Assembly (NCBI GenBank): GCA_002071385.1
Contig: MWFB01000004.1
Span: forward strand, 32,001 to 96,000
Direction: 5' to 3'
Length of the DNA stretch: 64,000 bases
Source of the DNA: Bacteroidetes bacterium ADurb.Bin013
Lineage (GTDB): Bacteria; Bacteroidota; Bacteroidia; Bacteroidales; UBA932
Every line of letters begins with the position of its first letter. Positions within the stretch are counted from its first letter, which is position 1. The position numbers were made by a program, and so were the translations under genes. Shown here piece after piece: positions 25,083 through 32,576 of the stretch. A model generated the notes under the pieces. The model was not told the DNA's origin. It saw nothing but the letters and a program-made list of their open reading frames with translations, and did no database searches.

Positions 25083-25937
25083 CTATTTTATTTTACTGGT
25101 CAATGGGAACCGCAGGTTTTCATAACTGCCCAGCCTGCCGGTTACCCGCCCCATTACAACGGGGGTTTCAATTAATAAAGGTATCCTGTTACGATCGTCA
25201 CTGATCCAGAACCGCAATTCTTCCTTGCCGTCAAACACCACTCCTGCCACCGTCTGTGCACTGAATTTCAGGCAGCGGAATGTCCCGAGTCCCTGTATGC
25301 GGATTTCATCCCTGCCGTCGAACCTGAGGTAAAGGTCAAATATTTCCTCGTCAATGGCAAAGGATATGGGTGACACATCACCCGGTTTCATATTTTTGAA
25401 TTCCAGGTTTCTCAGAAAATAGAAGATGGTGATAAAATCAAAAGTACAGACCCTTCCAGGCAACAAGGTATCCTGCACAGAGCCATCCTTGCGGACAATC
25501 CTGGCATTGATGGAATGATCAGCATTGTAATGGTAATAATTCTGGATGGTGTACTTGCCTTCTTTTATATCACGCATGAAATACGTGGGACGCAAGTTTG
25601 ACTTTTTGAAATGGCTTTCATAATAATCATCCACCCGGAAAAAGGCATTGAAAAAACGTGCTGTCTGGATGCGGCCCTTGGCAACGAATTGCGGTGCCCT
25701 CTCTTCGTTTTTTTCAGAAATCTCAAGCGTGACAGTACCTACGTCTGTATTAAGCACACCCCAGGTATAACTGGCAATGACGGTCAGTTTCTCTCCGTCA
25801 CCAAAGGCCAGCTGGGATTCCGGTATATCTCTGACTGAAAGGCATGGTTTTTCAACTTCCTGCGCGGGAGAAAGCCACGATACTGTGAGCAAAAAAGATG
25901 TAAGGATGAAAAACCTAAAAGCCGCCAAAGTTGTCAT
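25083..25937 (-). CDS. DUF3108 domain protein, exported
   Basis: A 284-residue protein with a signal peptide (to about residue 25) and a DUF3108 body rich in beta strands. Conserved pieces are YTWGVLNTDVGTVTLEI near the start, DFITIFYFLRN in the middle, and the CLKFSAQTVAGVVFDGKEEL-type segment near the end. DUF3108 proteins are predicted periplasmic barrel-like proteins of unknown function. Its first 23 bp overlap the end of dnaB; the RseC-like gene follows after 2 bp. Confidence 0.87.
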   Translation of the reverse strand: MTTLAAFRFFILTSFLLTVSWLSPAQEVEKPCLSVRDIPESQLAFGDGEKLTVIASYTWGVLNTDVGTVTLEISEKNEERAPQFVAKGRIQTARFFNAFFRVDDYYESHFKKSNLRPTYFMRDIKEGKYTIQNYYHYNADHSINARIVRKDGSVQDTLLPGRVCTFDFITIFYFLRNLEFKNMKPGDVSPISFAIDEEIFDLYLRFDGRDEIRIQGLGTFRCLKFSAQTVAGVVFDGKEELRFWISDDRNRIPLLIETPVVMGRVTGRLGSYENLRFPLTSKIK

Positions 25938-27417
25938 TCAGATCATTCATTTGATTCATCCGCGAGGCATAAGTAATGCTCTCTCCGGGTGCAAAATCCG
26001 GACCACCTTCGTTGATATCCATGAAACGTATCTCGCTGCTGCGGAAACGCATCTGAAATTCTCCCACGGCCCCGTTCCGGTGTTTAGCCATAATCACCTC
26101 GGCTATCCCTTCCAGGGAACGCCCGGCATCATCTTCCTTGAACCCGTAATATTCAGGACGGTAAAGGAATATGACAATATCGGCGTCCTGTTCAATAGCG
26201 CCGGACTCTCTCAGGTCGCTTAGCTGCGGCCGGCGGTTGCCACCCCTTGTTTCTGAAGAACGGTTCATCTGGGAAAGGGCTACCACAGGCACGTTCAGTT
26301 CCTTGGCAATGGCTTTCAGCGAGCGTGATATGGAGGCAACTTCCTGTTCACGCATCCCCCGTAATTCGGGTGGACCTGACATCAGCTGCATATAGTCGAT
26401 TATGATGAGCTTGATCCCCTTGTGCGCCACCAGGCGCCTTGCCTTAGCCCGGAACTCGAATATGGAAAGTGACGGGGTATCGTCTATGTACAGCGGGGCT
26501 TTGGTCAGGTTTATAATACGCTGGTTGAGCTGTTCCCATTCAAAGCTTTTAAGCTTCTTGCCACCCCTGATCTTTTCGGAAGACAAACCCGTTTCGCTCA
26601 CCAGCAATCGCTTTACCAGCTGTGCATCGGGCATTTCCAGGGAAAAGAAGGCCACCGGGATATTATGGTTCACCGTCATGTTCCTTGCCATGCTCAGGAC
26701 AAAAGCCGTTTTTCCCATGGAAGGCCTTGCTGCAATGACTATCAGATCGGCCTTTTGCCACCCCAGGGTCATCCTGTCAAGGGAAGTAAAACCGGAGGGA
26801 AGTCCGCTCAATCCGTCATCCCTGGTTTGTACGTCGGACAGTTCGTCCAGCACTTCCCCCAGGACGGAGCGCACGGGACGCGTGTCCCGGCGAAGGTTCA
26901 TTTCCCCCAGCTGAAAGAGTTTTTGCTGCGAGGCATCCAATAATTCGTCGGCCGGTATGGTGTCGTCGAAAGCATCGCGCAGGATGCCGTAAGACGTGGT
27001 GATCAATTCACGCTGGATGAATTTTTGTGTCAAAACCTTGGAGTGATACTCCAGGTGCGAGGCGGCAGCAACCCTCATTGTAAGCTGGCTCAGGTAATAG
27101 GGACCTCCTACTTCATCAAGCTGGTTATGTTTTTTCAATTCTTCCGCTACCGTATAGATATCTACAGGGTTATGTTCGGTAACCAGGTCCGTTATGGCCG
27201 AGAAGATCTTCTGGTGGCTTTCCTTATAGAAATATTCCGGCTTGACCACCCCCACAATATCGAGCGACGCATTCGGCTCCAGCAACAATGCGCCAAGAAC
27301 GGCTTCTTCCATATCAATGGCCTGGGGCGGAACCTTTCCCATATCCAGCCCTACCGTCTCCACCTGGGCTTGGCCCTTTCCTTTCGCAGTACTTGTATCA
27401 GGTGCTCGTTTTGCCAT
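25915..27417 (-). CDS. dnaB: Replicative DNA helicase DnaB
   Basis: Hexameric replicative helicase, 500 residues. The N-terminal domain (PPQAIDMEEAVLGALLLE) is followed by the linker helix and a RecA-type ATPase domain with Walker A (ARPSMGKTAF), DnaB motif 2/Walker B (KLIIIDYMQLM) and ALSQMNRSSETR with the arginine-finger region. There is no intein. The N-terminus has an extra 30 residues rich in Lys, Ala and Gly. A Shine-Dalgarno AAGGAG is present. It is embedded in a long single-strand gene block rather than near an origin. Confidence 0.98.
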   Translation of the reverse strand: MAKRAPDTSTAKGKGQAQVETVGLDMGKVPPQAIDMEEAVLGALLLEPNASLDIVGVVKPEYFYKESHQKIFSAITDLVTEHNPVDIYTVAEELKKHNQLDEVGGPYYLSQLTMRVAAASHLEYHSKVLTQKFIQRELITTSYGILRDAFDDTIPADELLDASQQKLFQLGEMNLRRDTRPVRSVLGEVLDELSDVQTRDDGLSGLPSGFTSLDRMTLGWQKADLIVIAARPSMGKTAFVLSMARNMTVNHNIPVAFFSLEMPDAQLVKRLLVSETGLSSEKIRGGKKLKSFEWEQLNQRIINLTKAPLYIDDTPSLSIFEFRAKARRLVAHKGIKLIIIDYMQLMSGPPELRGMREQEVASISRSLKAIAKELNVPVVALSQMNRSSETRGGNRRPQLSDLRESGAIEQDADIVIFLYRPEYYGFKEDDAGRSLEGIAEVIMAKHRNGAVGEFQMRFRSSEIRFMDINEGGPDFAPGESITYASRMNQMNDLNDNFGGF

Positions 27418-27431
27418 AATTCATCTCCTTT

Positions 27432-28643
27432 TTATTTCAATTTATCCAAAGCTCTGCTGATGATTCCTGCTGCCAGGTACAATTCTTCCCGGTTGATACA
27501 TAGGGGTGGAGCTATGCGAAATGCTGTATCACAGTATAAAAACCAATCTGCGATTGCGCCTTCTTCCAGCAACAGGCGGATCATATCCTGTACTTTCCGC
27601 GCACATCCCAGTTCCACGGCCAGCAGCAATCCATCCCCCCTTATCTCCGTTATGGCCGGATGGCCGGCAAGGGCCTTCCTGAGAAAAGATGCCTTTTCCT
27701 GAACCTGCTGTGTCCATCCTTCGCGCAACAACACCTGCAAGGCTGCAAAACCGGCAGCACAACTGACAGGGTGTCCTCCAAAAGTAGTAATATGTCCCAG
27801 GACAGGTTCGGATTTCCAGGCTTCCATCAGCTCCTTGCCACATACCAATGCTCCCAGAGGCATTCCCCCGCCCAGGGCTTTGGCCAATGTAACCATATCT
27901 GGCGTCACGCCATACTTTTGCATGGCAAAGAGACTGCCGGTCCTCCCGAAACCTGTCTGTACCTCATCAAAGATAAGCAAAGTTCCCGTATCATTACACC
28001 GCTGGCGGAGGGATTGCAGGAAACCCTGCTCAGGAAGCCGGACGCCGGCTTCTGCCTGAACCGGTTCCGCGATGACACAGGCAGTACCCTTGTCAATCAA
28101 ACCCAGGTCCGGGAGGTGGTTGAACCGCAATTCTGTTACACCGGGCAACAAAGGCCTGAAAGAACGCCGGTATGTTTCATTTCCCATAACGCTCAGGGCA
28201 CCATGTGTGCTTCCATGGTATGCATTGCGGAAACAGGCGATCTTATGCCTTCCGGTGATGCGCTTGGCCAGCTTCAGGGCTGCCTCGTTTGCCTCGGACC
28301 CGGAATTAACGAAGTAAACCGCGTTCAGCGTTGCGGGAAGGTTTTCTGTCAGGAGGGCGGCAAGAAGGACCTGAGGCCGTTGAATAAGCTCACCGTATAC
28401 CATCAGGTGGAGGTGGTTGGCAGCCTGGTCCGCTATAGCCTGGATGACTTCTCTGCGGGCATGGCCCACATTGCTTACAGACACTCCGGAAATGAGATCC
28501 AAGTAGCGTTTACCCGAAGTTGACAGAAGAAACACCCCCTCTGCTTTTTGAATTTCTATACCTAAGGGAGAGGGGGAGGTTTGGCCTAGAAGGGCGTAAA
28601 ATTGTTCTCGTATGGAAGGGTTATTCTTCAAAAGCAGGATCAA
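27432..28643 (-). CDS. Class III PLP-dependent aminotransferase
   Basis: A 403-residue fold-type I transaminase of the class III group (ornithine/acetylornithine/GABA type). Visible features are the cofactor phosphate loop NSGSEANEAALKLAK, FRNAYHGSTHGALS, the Asp that contacts the PLP nitrogen in LLIFDEVQTGFGRTG, and the Schiff-base Lys in LAKALGGGMPLGAL. No arginine-biosynthesis genes are near, so the substrate is open. Its start overlaps the zinc-ribbon gene by 23 bp. Confidence 0.92.
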   Translation of the reverse strand: MILLLKNNPSIREQFYALLGQTSPSPLGIEIQKAEGVFLLSTSGKRYLDLISGVSVSNVGHARREVIQAIADQAANHLHLMVYGELIQRPQVLLAALLTENLPATLNAVYFVNSGSEANEAALKLAKRITGRHKIACFRNAYHGSTHGALSVMGNETYRRSFRPLLPGVTELRFNHLPDLGLIDKGTACVIAEPVQAEAGVRLPEQGFLQSLRQRCNDTGTLLIFDEVQTGFGRTGSLFAMQKYGVTPDMVTLAKALGGGMPLGALVCGKELMEAWKSEPVLGHITTFGGHPVSCAAGFAALQVLLREGWTQQVQEKASFLRKALAGHPAITEIRGDGLLLAVELGCARKVQDMIRLLLEEGAIADWFLYCDTAFRIAPPLCINREELYLAAGIISRALDKLK

Positions 28644-29424
28644 CCAAAATTCTTCCGCAGTATTCGCATACGATGATCTTTTTGCTCATCTTTATGTCAA
28701 GCTGGCGCTGAGGCGGAATTTTATTGAAACAGCCGCCGCAGGCATCGCGCTTAACGGTCACAACGGCAAGACCGTTGTGTGCATTTTTCCGGACCTTGCG
28801 GTATGCAGAGAGGACGCGCGCATCTATCTGGCTTTCTAAATGTTCCACCTTGCGGAGCAGGGCTTCTTCTTCCTTGGCCGTTTCACTGATAATGCTTTCC
28901 AGTTCTTTTTTCTTGGCCTCCAGGTCTTTCTGCCTTTCCAGGTGGTCGTTCTTTGTTTTTTCCAGCGTCTCCTTCCTGTCCTTGAGCAGGATTGAAAACT
29001 CCCGGATATACTTTTCTGCCATCTCGGCATCCAATACCTGGTTTTCAATTTCCTTGGCCAGGGAATCAAACTCGCGGCTATTCTTTACATTAGCCTGCTG
29101 GGCCTCATACCTGGCAACCATGCCACGGGCATTGTCAGCATCGATCCTGCGAAATGCAATGTCTTTTTCAATATCACGGATCTCCTTGAGCAGATTCTCC
29201 ATTCTGGTGGCAAGGCCTTTAATGTCATCCTCCAGGTCCTGGACTTCCAGGGGGAGTTCGCCACGTAACAGGTGTATTTTGTCTATCTGTGAGTCTGTTG
29301 TCTGAAGTTGAAAAAGAAGACGCAATTTTTCCTCCATGGTCAGCGTACCTTCCTGTTCTGCTTTTTGCAGGGCTGTAAATGATCCGGCATCTGTTCCTGC
29401 AGTTTTTGTCGTTTTCTTTGTCAT
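28621..29424 (-). CDS. C4-type zinc-ribbon / coiled-coil protein (DUF164 type)
   Basis: A 267-residue cytosolic protein. A long heptad-rich segment (about residues 35-200, dense in Glu, Lys and Leu) forms an antiparallel coiled coil. A C-terminal zinc ribbon (CGGCFNKIPP, then CEYCGRIL) follows. The family is widespread in bacteria and often sits beside Nif3-like genes, exactly as here (nif3 lies 14 bp upstream). It has been proposed to act in nucleic-acid or protein binding, but the function is not established. Confidence 0.9.
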   Translation of the reverse strand: MTKKTTKTAGTDAGSFTALQKAEQEGTLTMEEKLRLLFQLQTTDSQIDKIHLLRGELPLEVQDLEDDIKGLATRMENLLKEIRDIEKDIAFRRIDADNARGMVARYEAQQANVKNSREFDSLAKEIENQVLDAEMAEKYIREFSILLKDRKETLEKTKNDHLERQKDLEAKKKELESIISETAKEEEALLRKVEHLESQIDARVLSAYRKVRKNAHNGLAVVTVKRDACGGCFNKIPPQRQLDIKMSKKIIVCEYCGRILVDPAFEE

Positions 29425-29438
29425 AATCTAATTGATAA

Positions 29439-30239
29439 TTAATAATACCTGATGGGATTTGTGTAGACCTGTGTTTTGCGGACGGCAAAGTTAGGGAATT
29501 TTTTCATAAGCTGGTTGACTATCTGGTCCTGCACCCCGGCTTCTGATTCATAATGCCCTATGTCTGCGAGCATTAATTGCGGAACTGTCTCGAAATAGGT
29601 GTGATAACTGAAATCTGCACTTACAAAGATATCTGCACCGGAACGTAATGCATAAGGAATCAGGGAAGACCCGTTTCCACCACAAAGGGCCACCCTTTTC
29701 ACTTGACTGTGAAAGGATTCGGAGGCCTTACAATGTTTCAGGGCAAAGGTGGATTTGAGCATCGCAAAAAAATCTTTGGTTGCCATAGGGTACTCGAGAT
29801 CCCCCACCACGCCAAGACCGCATGGGGCGGCATCCTGTTCCTGGCATGATTCCGGGGCCAGAATGGAAAGGTTCTTTAGTTTCAGAGCCCGGGCCATAGC
29901 CCCGCTGACACCGTCCATGATCTTGTCGGCATTGGTATGCATGGAATAAACCACCATGTTGCCCCGGACTGCAGCGGCAACGGTACGTTCCACGGGAGTA
30001 CTGTCCTTCAGGCTTTTCAAGCCTTTGAATATGAGCGGATGATGCGATATGACCATGTTCAGACCATCTGCCAGGGCTTCTTCCAACACTTCCGGGGTGC
30101 AATCAAGGCATACCAGGACTCCCCTGACTATTGTGGTGGAATTGCCTATGCAAAGCCCGGAATTATCCCATTCTTCCTGTAATCCCTGCGGGGCCCAATG
30201 TTCAAGTACTTCTATGATGTCAGCTACCGTGGTTTTCAT
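29439..30239 (-). CDS. Nif3-like dinuclear metal centre protein
   Basis: A 266-residue Nif3/YbgI family protein. Metal-binding residues are seen in VISHHPLIFKGLKSL (His pair), the DCTPE segment and DIGHYESE near the C-terminus. The length matches the short form (YbgI-like) without the PII-like insert found in long forms of about 370 residues. Proposed roles are GTP cyclohydrolase-like or metal hydrolase activity; the substrate is unknown. Its ATG overlaps the MerR-type gene stop (ATGA). Confidence 0.93.
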   Translation of the reverse strand: MKTTVADIIEVLEHWAPQGLQEEWDNSGLCIGNSTTIVRGVLVCLDCTPEVLEEALADGLNMVISHHPLIFKGLKSLKDSTPVERTVAAAVRGNMVVYSMHTNADKIMDGVSGAMARALKLKNLSILAPESCQEQDAAPCGLGVVGDLEYPMATKDFFAMLKSTFALKHCKASESFHSQVKRVALCGGNGSSLIPYALRSGADIFVSADFSYHTYFETVPQLMLADIGHYESEAGVQDQIVNQLMKKFPNFAVRKTQVYTNPIRYY

Positions 30240-30556
30240 CCCATCATGTCCTTGATTTCTGCCAATTGTGACTTGATGCTGTTGAGTGAAGCAATGATGT
30301 CCACTGTCCTGTCCTCGCCTTCTTTGTTGTCCTTCAGGCGTTTTTTCGTGCCTTCCAGGGTAAGCCCGCGTTCTTTCACCAGGTGGTGGATGGTTTTATA
30401 CGTAGCCAGGTCTTCTGCCGTGAATAGCCTGTTCCCTTTTTTATTGCGTACGGGTTTAATAAAATCGCTGAATGTGGTGGACCAGAAACGTACCAGGGAA
30501 GTGCTTTCTCCCAGTATTTGCGCCACTTCTCCTATAGAGTAATACATTTTTTCCAT
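30236..30556 (-). CDS. MerR-type HTH regulator, short form
   Basis: A 106-residue protein with a MerR winged-helix domain in residues 5-75 (YYSIGEVAQILGESTSLVRFW, then LTLEGTKKRL). A short helical tail follows and lacks any metal- or ligand-binding domain. Such short MerR proteins are common in Bacteroidota. Its targets are unknown. It sits 5 bp after an M23 peptidase gene and overlaps nif3, so it is unlikely to be dedicated to a neighbouring efflux system. Confidence 0.9.
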   Translation of the reverse strand: MEKMYYSIGEVAQILGESTSLVRFWSTTFSDFIKPVRNKKGNRLFTAEDLATYKTIHHLVKERGLTLEGTKKRLKDNKEGEDRTVDIIASLNSIKSQLAEIKDMMG

Positions 30557-30561
30557 ATTCC

Positions 30562-31518
30562 TTAATCTAAAGATTGTCCTGTATTGTAAGCTGTAAGCAT
30601 GATCTGCCGGTACTCACGTGGCATAACATCCATGAAGTAATAGTGGACCGGGTCCATGACCAGGTCGTTCTGCCACACTTCATAATGGAGATGAGGCATG
30701 AAGGACATGCCCGTAGACCCTACCCGTGCTATTGTCATTCCCCTGGTTACATATTGACCTTCCCTGACAAAAATATCACTCAGATGTGCATAAACGGTGG
30801 AATAACCCCTGTAAGGATGCCTGATTTCCACAACATTTCCCTTGCCTCTTGCAGAACGTGCCACATTGACAACCTGGCCATCGGCCGTTGCCAGCACATC
30901 TGTCCCCAGTCCCACCAGGAAATCCATGCCTGTATGATCCATGGGTATTTTATAAAAAGGATGAATGCGGCGCCCCGTCGTTGCTCCCATGGCTTCCATG
31001 GATGGGGTTCGAAGCGGAAAGGCAGCCGGGAGGTATTTCAGGCTGTCCAGTTTATCATATATACTGTTTGTTACCTGGTAAAGAATGCCGGTTACCCACA
31101 ATGCCCGTAGTTCCAGGCCGGTGATCACAGAATCTGCATGGTAGGCCAGCGCAAAGGAAGGGTCTTCCATCAGCTGGCGGTAATGTGAAATATCGGCATC
31201 TTCTGTCACATCCAGCGGTCTTGAATGCAGTACGGTCCCGTAAATGCTCTTATCCCTGACCTCCAGTTCTTCCAGCACTTTGTTAAGGGGGCCCATTTCA
31301 CCGCTAAGCCTCTTATATTCGCTTTGCATGATCTGTGTTTCACGGATGAGTTCTCTTTCGGCAGGCGACAGAATAAACAACCCGAAGATCAGATAATAGA
31401 TCAGTGCAAGTCCGATGCTGGCAAGAAAAAACCAGAAAATGCGCTTTAGGATGGTTTTAACATTGTAACGCACCCTGGTGAATTCCAATTTTTCCTTATT
31501 GAACTGATACCGGTTCAT
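30562..31518 (-). CDS. M23 (LytM-type) peptidase, membrane-anchored, copy 1
   Basis: A 318-residue inner-membrane protein: a short cytosolic N-terminus, one helix (about 29-51), a periplasmic coiled-coil segment (about 55-90) and a C-terminal M23 domain. Both metal motifs are intact: HTGMDF (HxxxD) and HLHYEV (HxH), so it is probably an active peptidoglycan endopeptidase. The layout resembles divisome-associated LytM proteins. A paralogue of similar layout lies 8 bp upstream. Confidence 0.93.
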   Translation of the reverse strand: MNRYQFNKEKLEFTRVRYNVKTILKRIFWFFLASIGLALIYYLIFGLFILSPAERELIRETQIMQSEYKRLSGEMGPLNKVLEELEVRDKSIYGTVLHSRPLDVTEDADISHYRQLMEDPSFALAYHADSVITGLELRALWVTGILYQVTNSIYDKLDSLKYLPAAFPLRTPSMEAMGATTGRRIHPFYKIPMDHTGMDFLVGLGTDVLATADGQVVNVARSARGKGNVVEIRHPYRGYSTVYAHLSDIFVREGQYVTRGMTIARVGSTGMSFMPHLHYEVWQNDLVMDPVHYYFMDVMPREYRQIMLTAYNTGQSLD

Positions 31519-31526
31519 TTCAGAAA

Positions 31527-32492
31527 CTATTGGCGTCCGCCCAGGATTACCGCATGGTAATCGTCCGTTGCAATATTATTGTCGAAATAATTATAAGGAT
31601 TGACCGGACGTCCCATATATATTACCTCGTAATGTATATGAGGGCCTGTTGATTTCCCTGTTGCTCCCAGGAGGCCTATCTGCTCTCCGCGCTTGACCAG
31701 CTGTCCTTCATATACGGTGGTCTTGTTCAGGTGAGCGTAACGAGTCTTATAGCCAAATCCGTGGTCAATCAGTAAATAACGTCCGTAACCGTTGTATTCG
31801 AAACGTATCGCTTCAACTTTCCCGTCACCCGTTGCATACACAGGTGAATTGGGTGCCCCCGTAAGGTCGATTCCCTCATGCATCCTGATATCACCGTACA
31901 CGGGATCCTTCCTGTAACCAAAACCTCCTGACCACCTGAAATTTCTTGTATCCTCAGGAATAGGCAATATCGATGGAATGCACTTGGCCACTTCTCCTAC
32001 CTGGCCGGCCACACGTTCCACGTCATCAAAAGATTTTGACTGTATATAGGCCTTCTTCATGATCCTGTCATAACTCAGGGCCGTTGTCAATAGCAATTTG
32101 GAGTTCTGGACATACTCCAGATGGGGATAACGGTTGGACCCCCCGAATCCGGCATTTCTGACCTCCCCGGGGATCTGTTCCATCCCAAATATATTCCTGT
32201 AGATGTTGTTGTCCCGGAGTTGCAGGTTTTCCAGCCTTTTTTCAGCCTGGGTCATCTGTTTATTAAGAAGTTCCAAACCTGACTGTGCGTTTTCATACTC
32301 CCTTTCCAGCTTGACCAGCCTGGGAGTTTTCAGTTTGAATCCCTCTGTGTAGACCAGGTAATAACCCAACGCCACCACCAGGCTAATGGGCAGGAGAACG
32401 AAAACCCTTATCAGGTAAAAGCGCAATGAGTTCTTTTGCAGCTCGTAAGAAAGTGTTTTGGGATTATATTTGTATTTTCTTTTTCCTGCCAT
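31527..32492 (-). CDS. M23 (LytM-type) peptidase, membrane-anchored, copy 2
   Basis: A 321-residue protein starting at ATG 32492 (MAGKRKYKYNP); an upstream in-frame start would add 16 codons across the promoter gap. It has one membrane helix (about 30-50), a coiled coil (about 60-95) and a C-terminal M23 domain with both motifs intact (HEGIDL and HIHYEV). First gene of the 13-kb leftward block, with a TATCTTTG box 28 bp upstream. The tandem pair suggests a shared or alternating role in wall remodelling. Confidence 0.93.
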   Translation of the reverse strand: MAGKRKYKYNPKTLSYELQKNSLRFYLIRVFVLLPISLVVALGYYLVYTEGFKLKTPRLVKLEREYENAQSGLELLNKQMTQAEKRLENLQLRDNNIYRNIFGMEQIPGEVRNAGFGGSNRYPHLEYVQNSKLLLTTALSYDRIMKKAYIQSKSFDDVERVAGQVGEVAKCIPSILPIPEDTRNFRWSGGFGYRKDPVYGDIRMHEGIDLTGAPNSPVYATGDGKVEAIRFEYNGYGRYLLIDHGFGYKTRYAHLNKTTVYEGQLVKRGEQIGLLGATGKSTGPHIHYEVIYMGRPVNPYNYFDNNIATDDYHAVILGGRQ

Positions 32493-32519
32493 AAGTGATG
32501 TAAACAGGTTATTAACGAG

Positions 32520-32527
32520 CAAAGATA
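32520..32527 (-). promoter_or_regulatory. -7 box for the leftward M23 to rnf block
   Basis: The minus strand reads TATCTTTG, an exact TAnnTTTG match, 28 bp before the ATG at 32492. It lies in the 84-bp gap shared with alaS. No TTTG occurs at the normal -33 distance. Confidence 0.6.
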
Positions 32528-32547
32528 AGTATTTTTCCAAAAAGCGG

Positions 32548-32555
32548 TATATTTG
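32548..32555 (+). promoter_or_regulatory. -7 box of alaS
   Basis: TATATTTG, an exact TAnnTTTG match, lies 21 bp before the chosen alaS start at 32577. An upstream in-frame start at 32553 would fall inside this box, which supports the downstream ATG. Confidence 0.55.
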
Positions 32556-32576
32556 TCCCTTATTATTGTAGCTATT

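Noticed and set aside
27660-28523. 287-codon open frame on the plus strand opposite the aminotransferase
   Set aside because: It lies entirely within a gene with clear PLP motifs; its translation is Gln/His/Cys-rich and resembles no protein.
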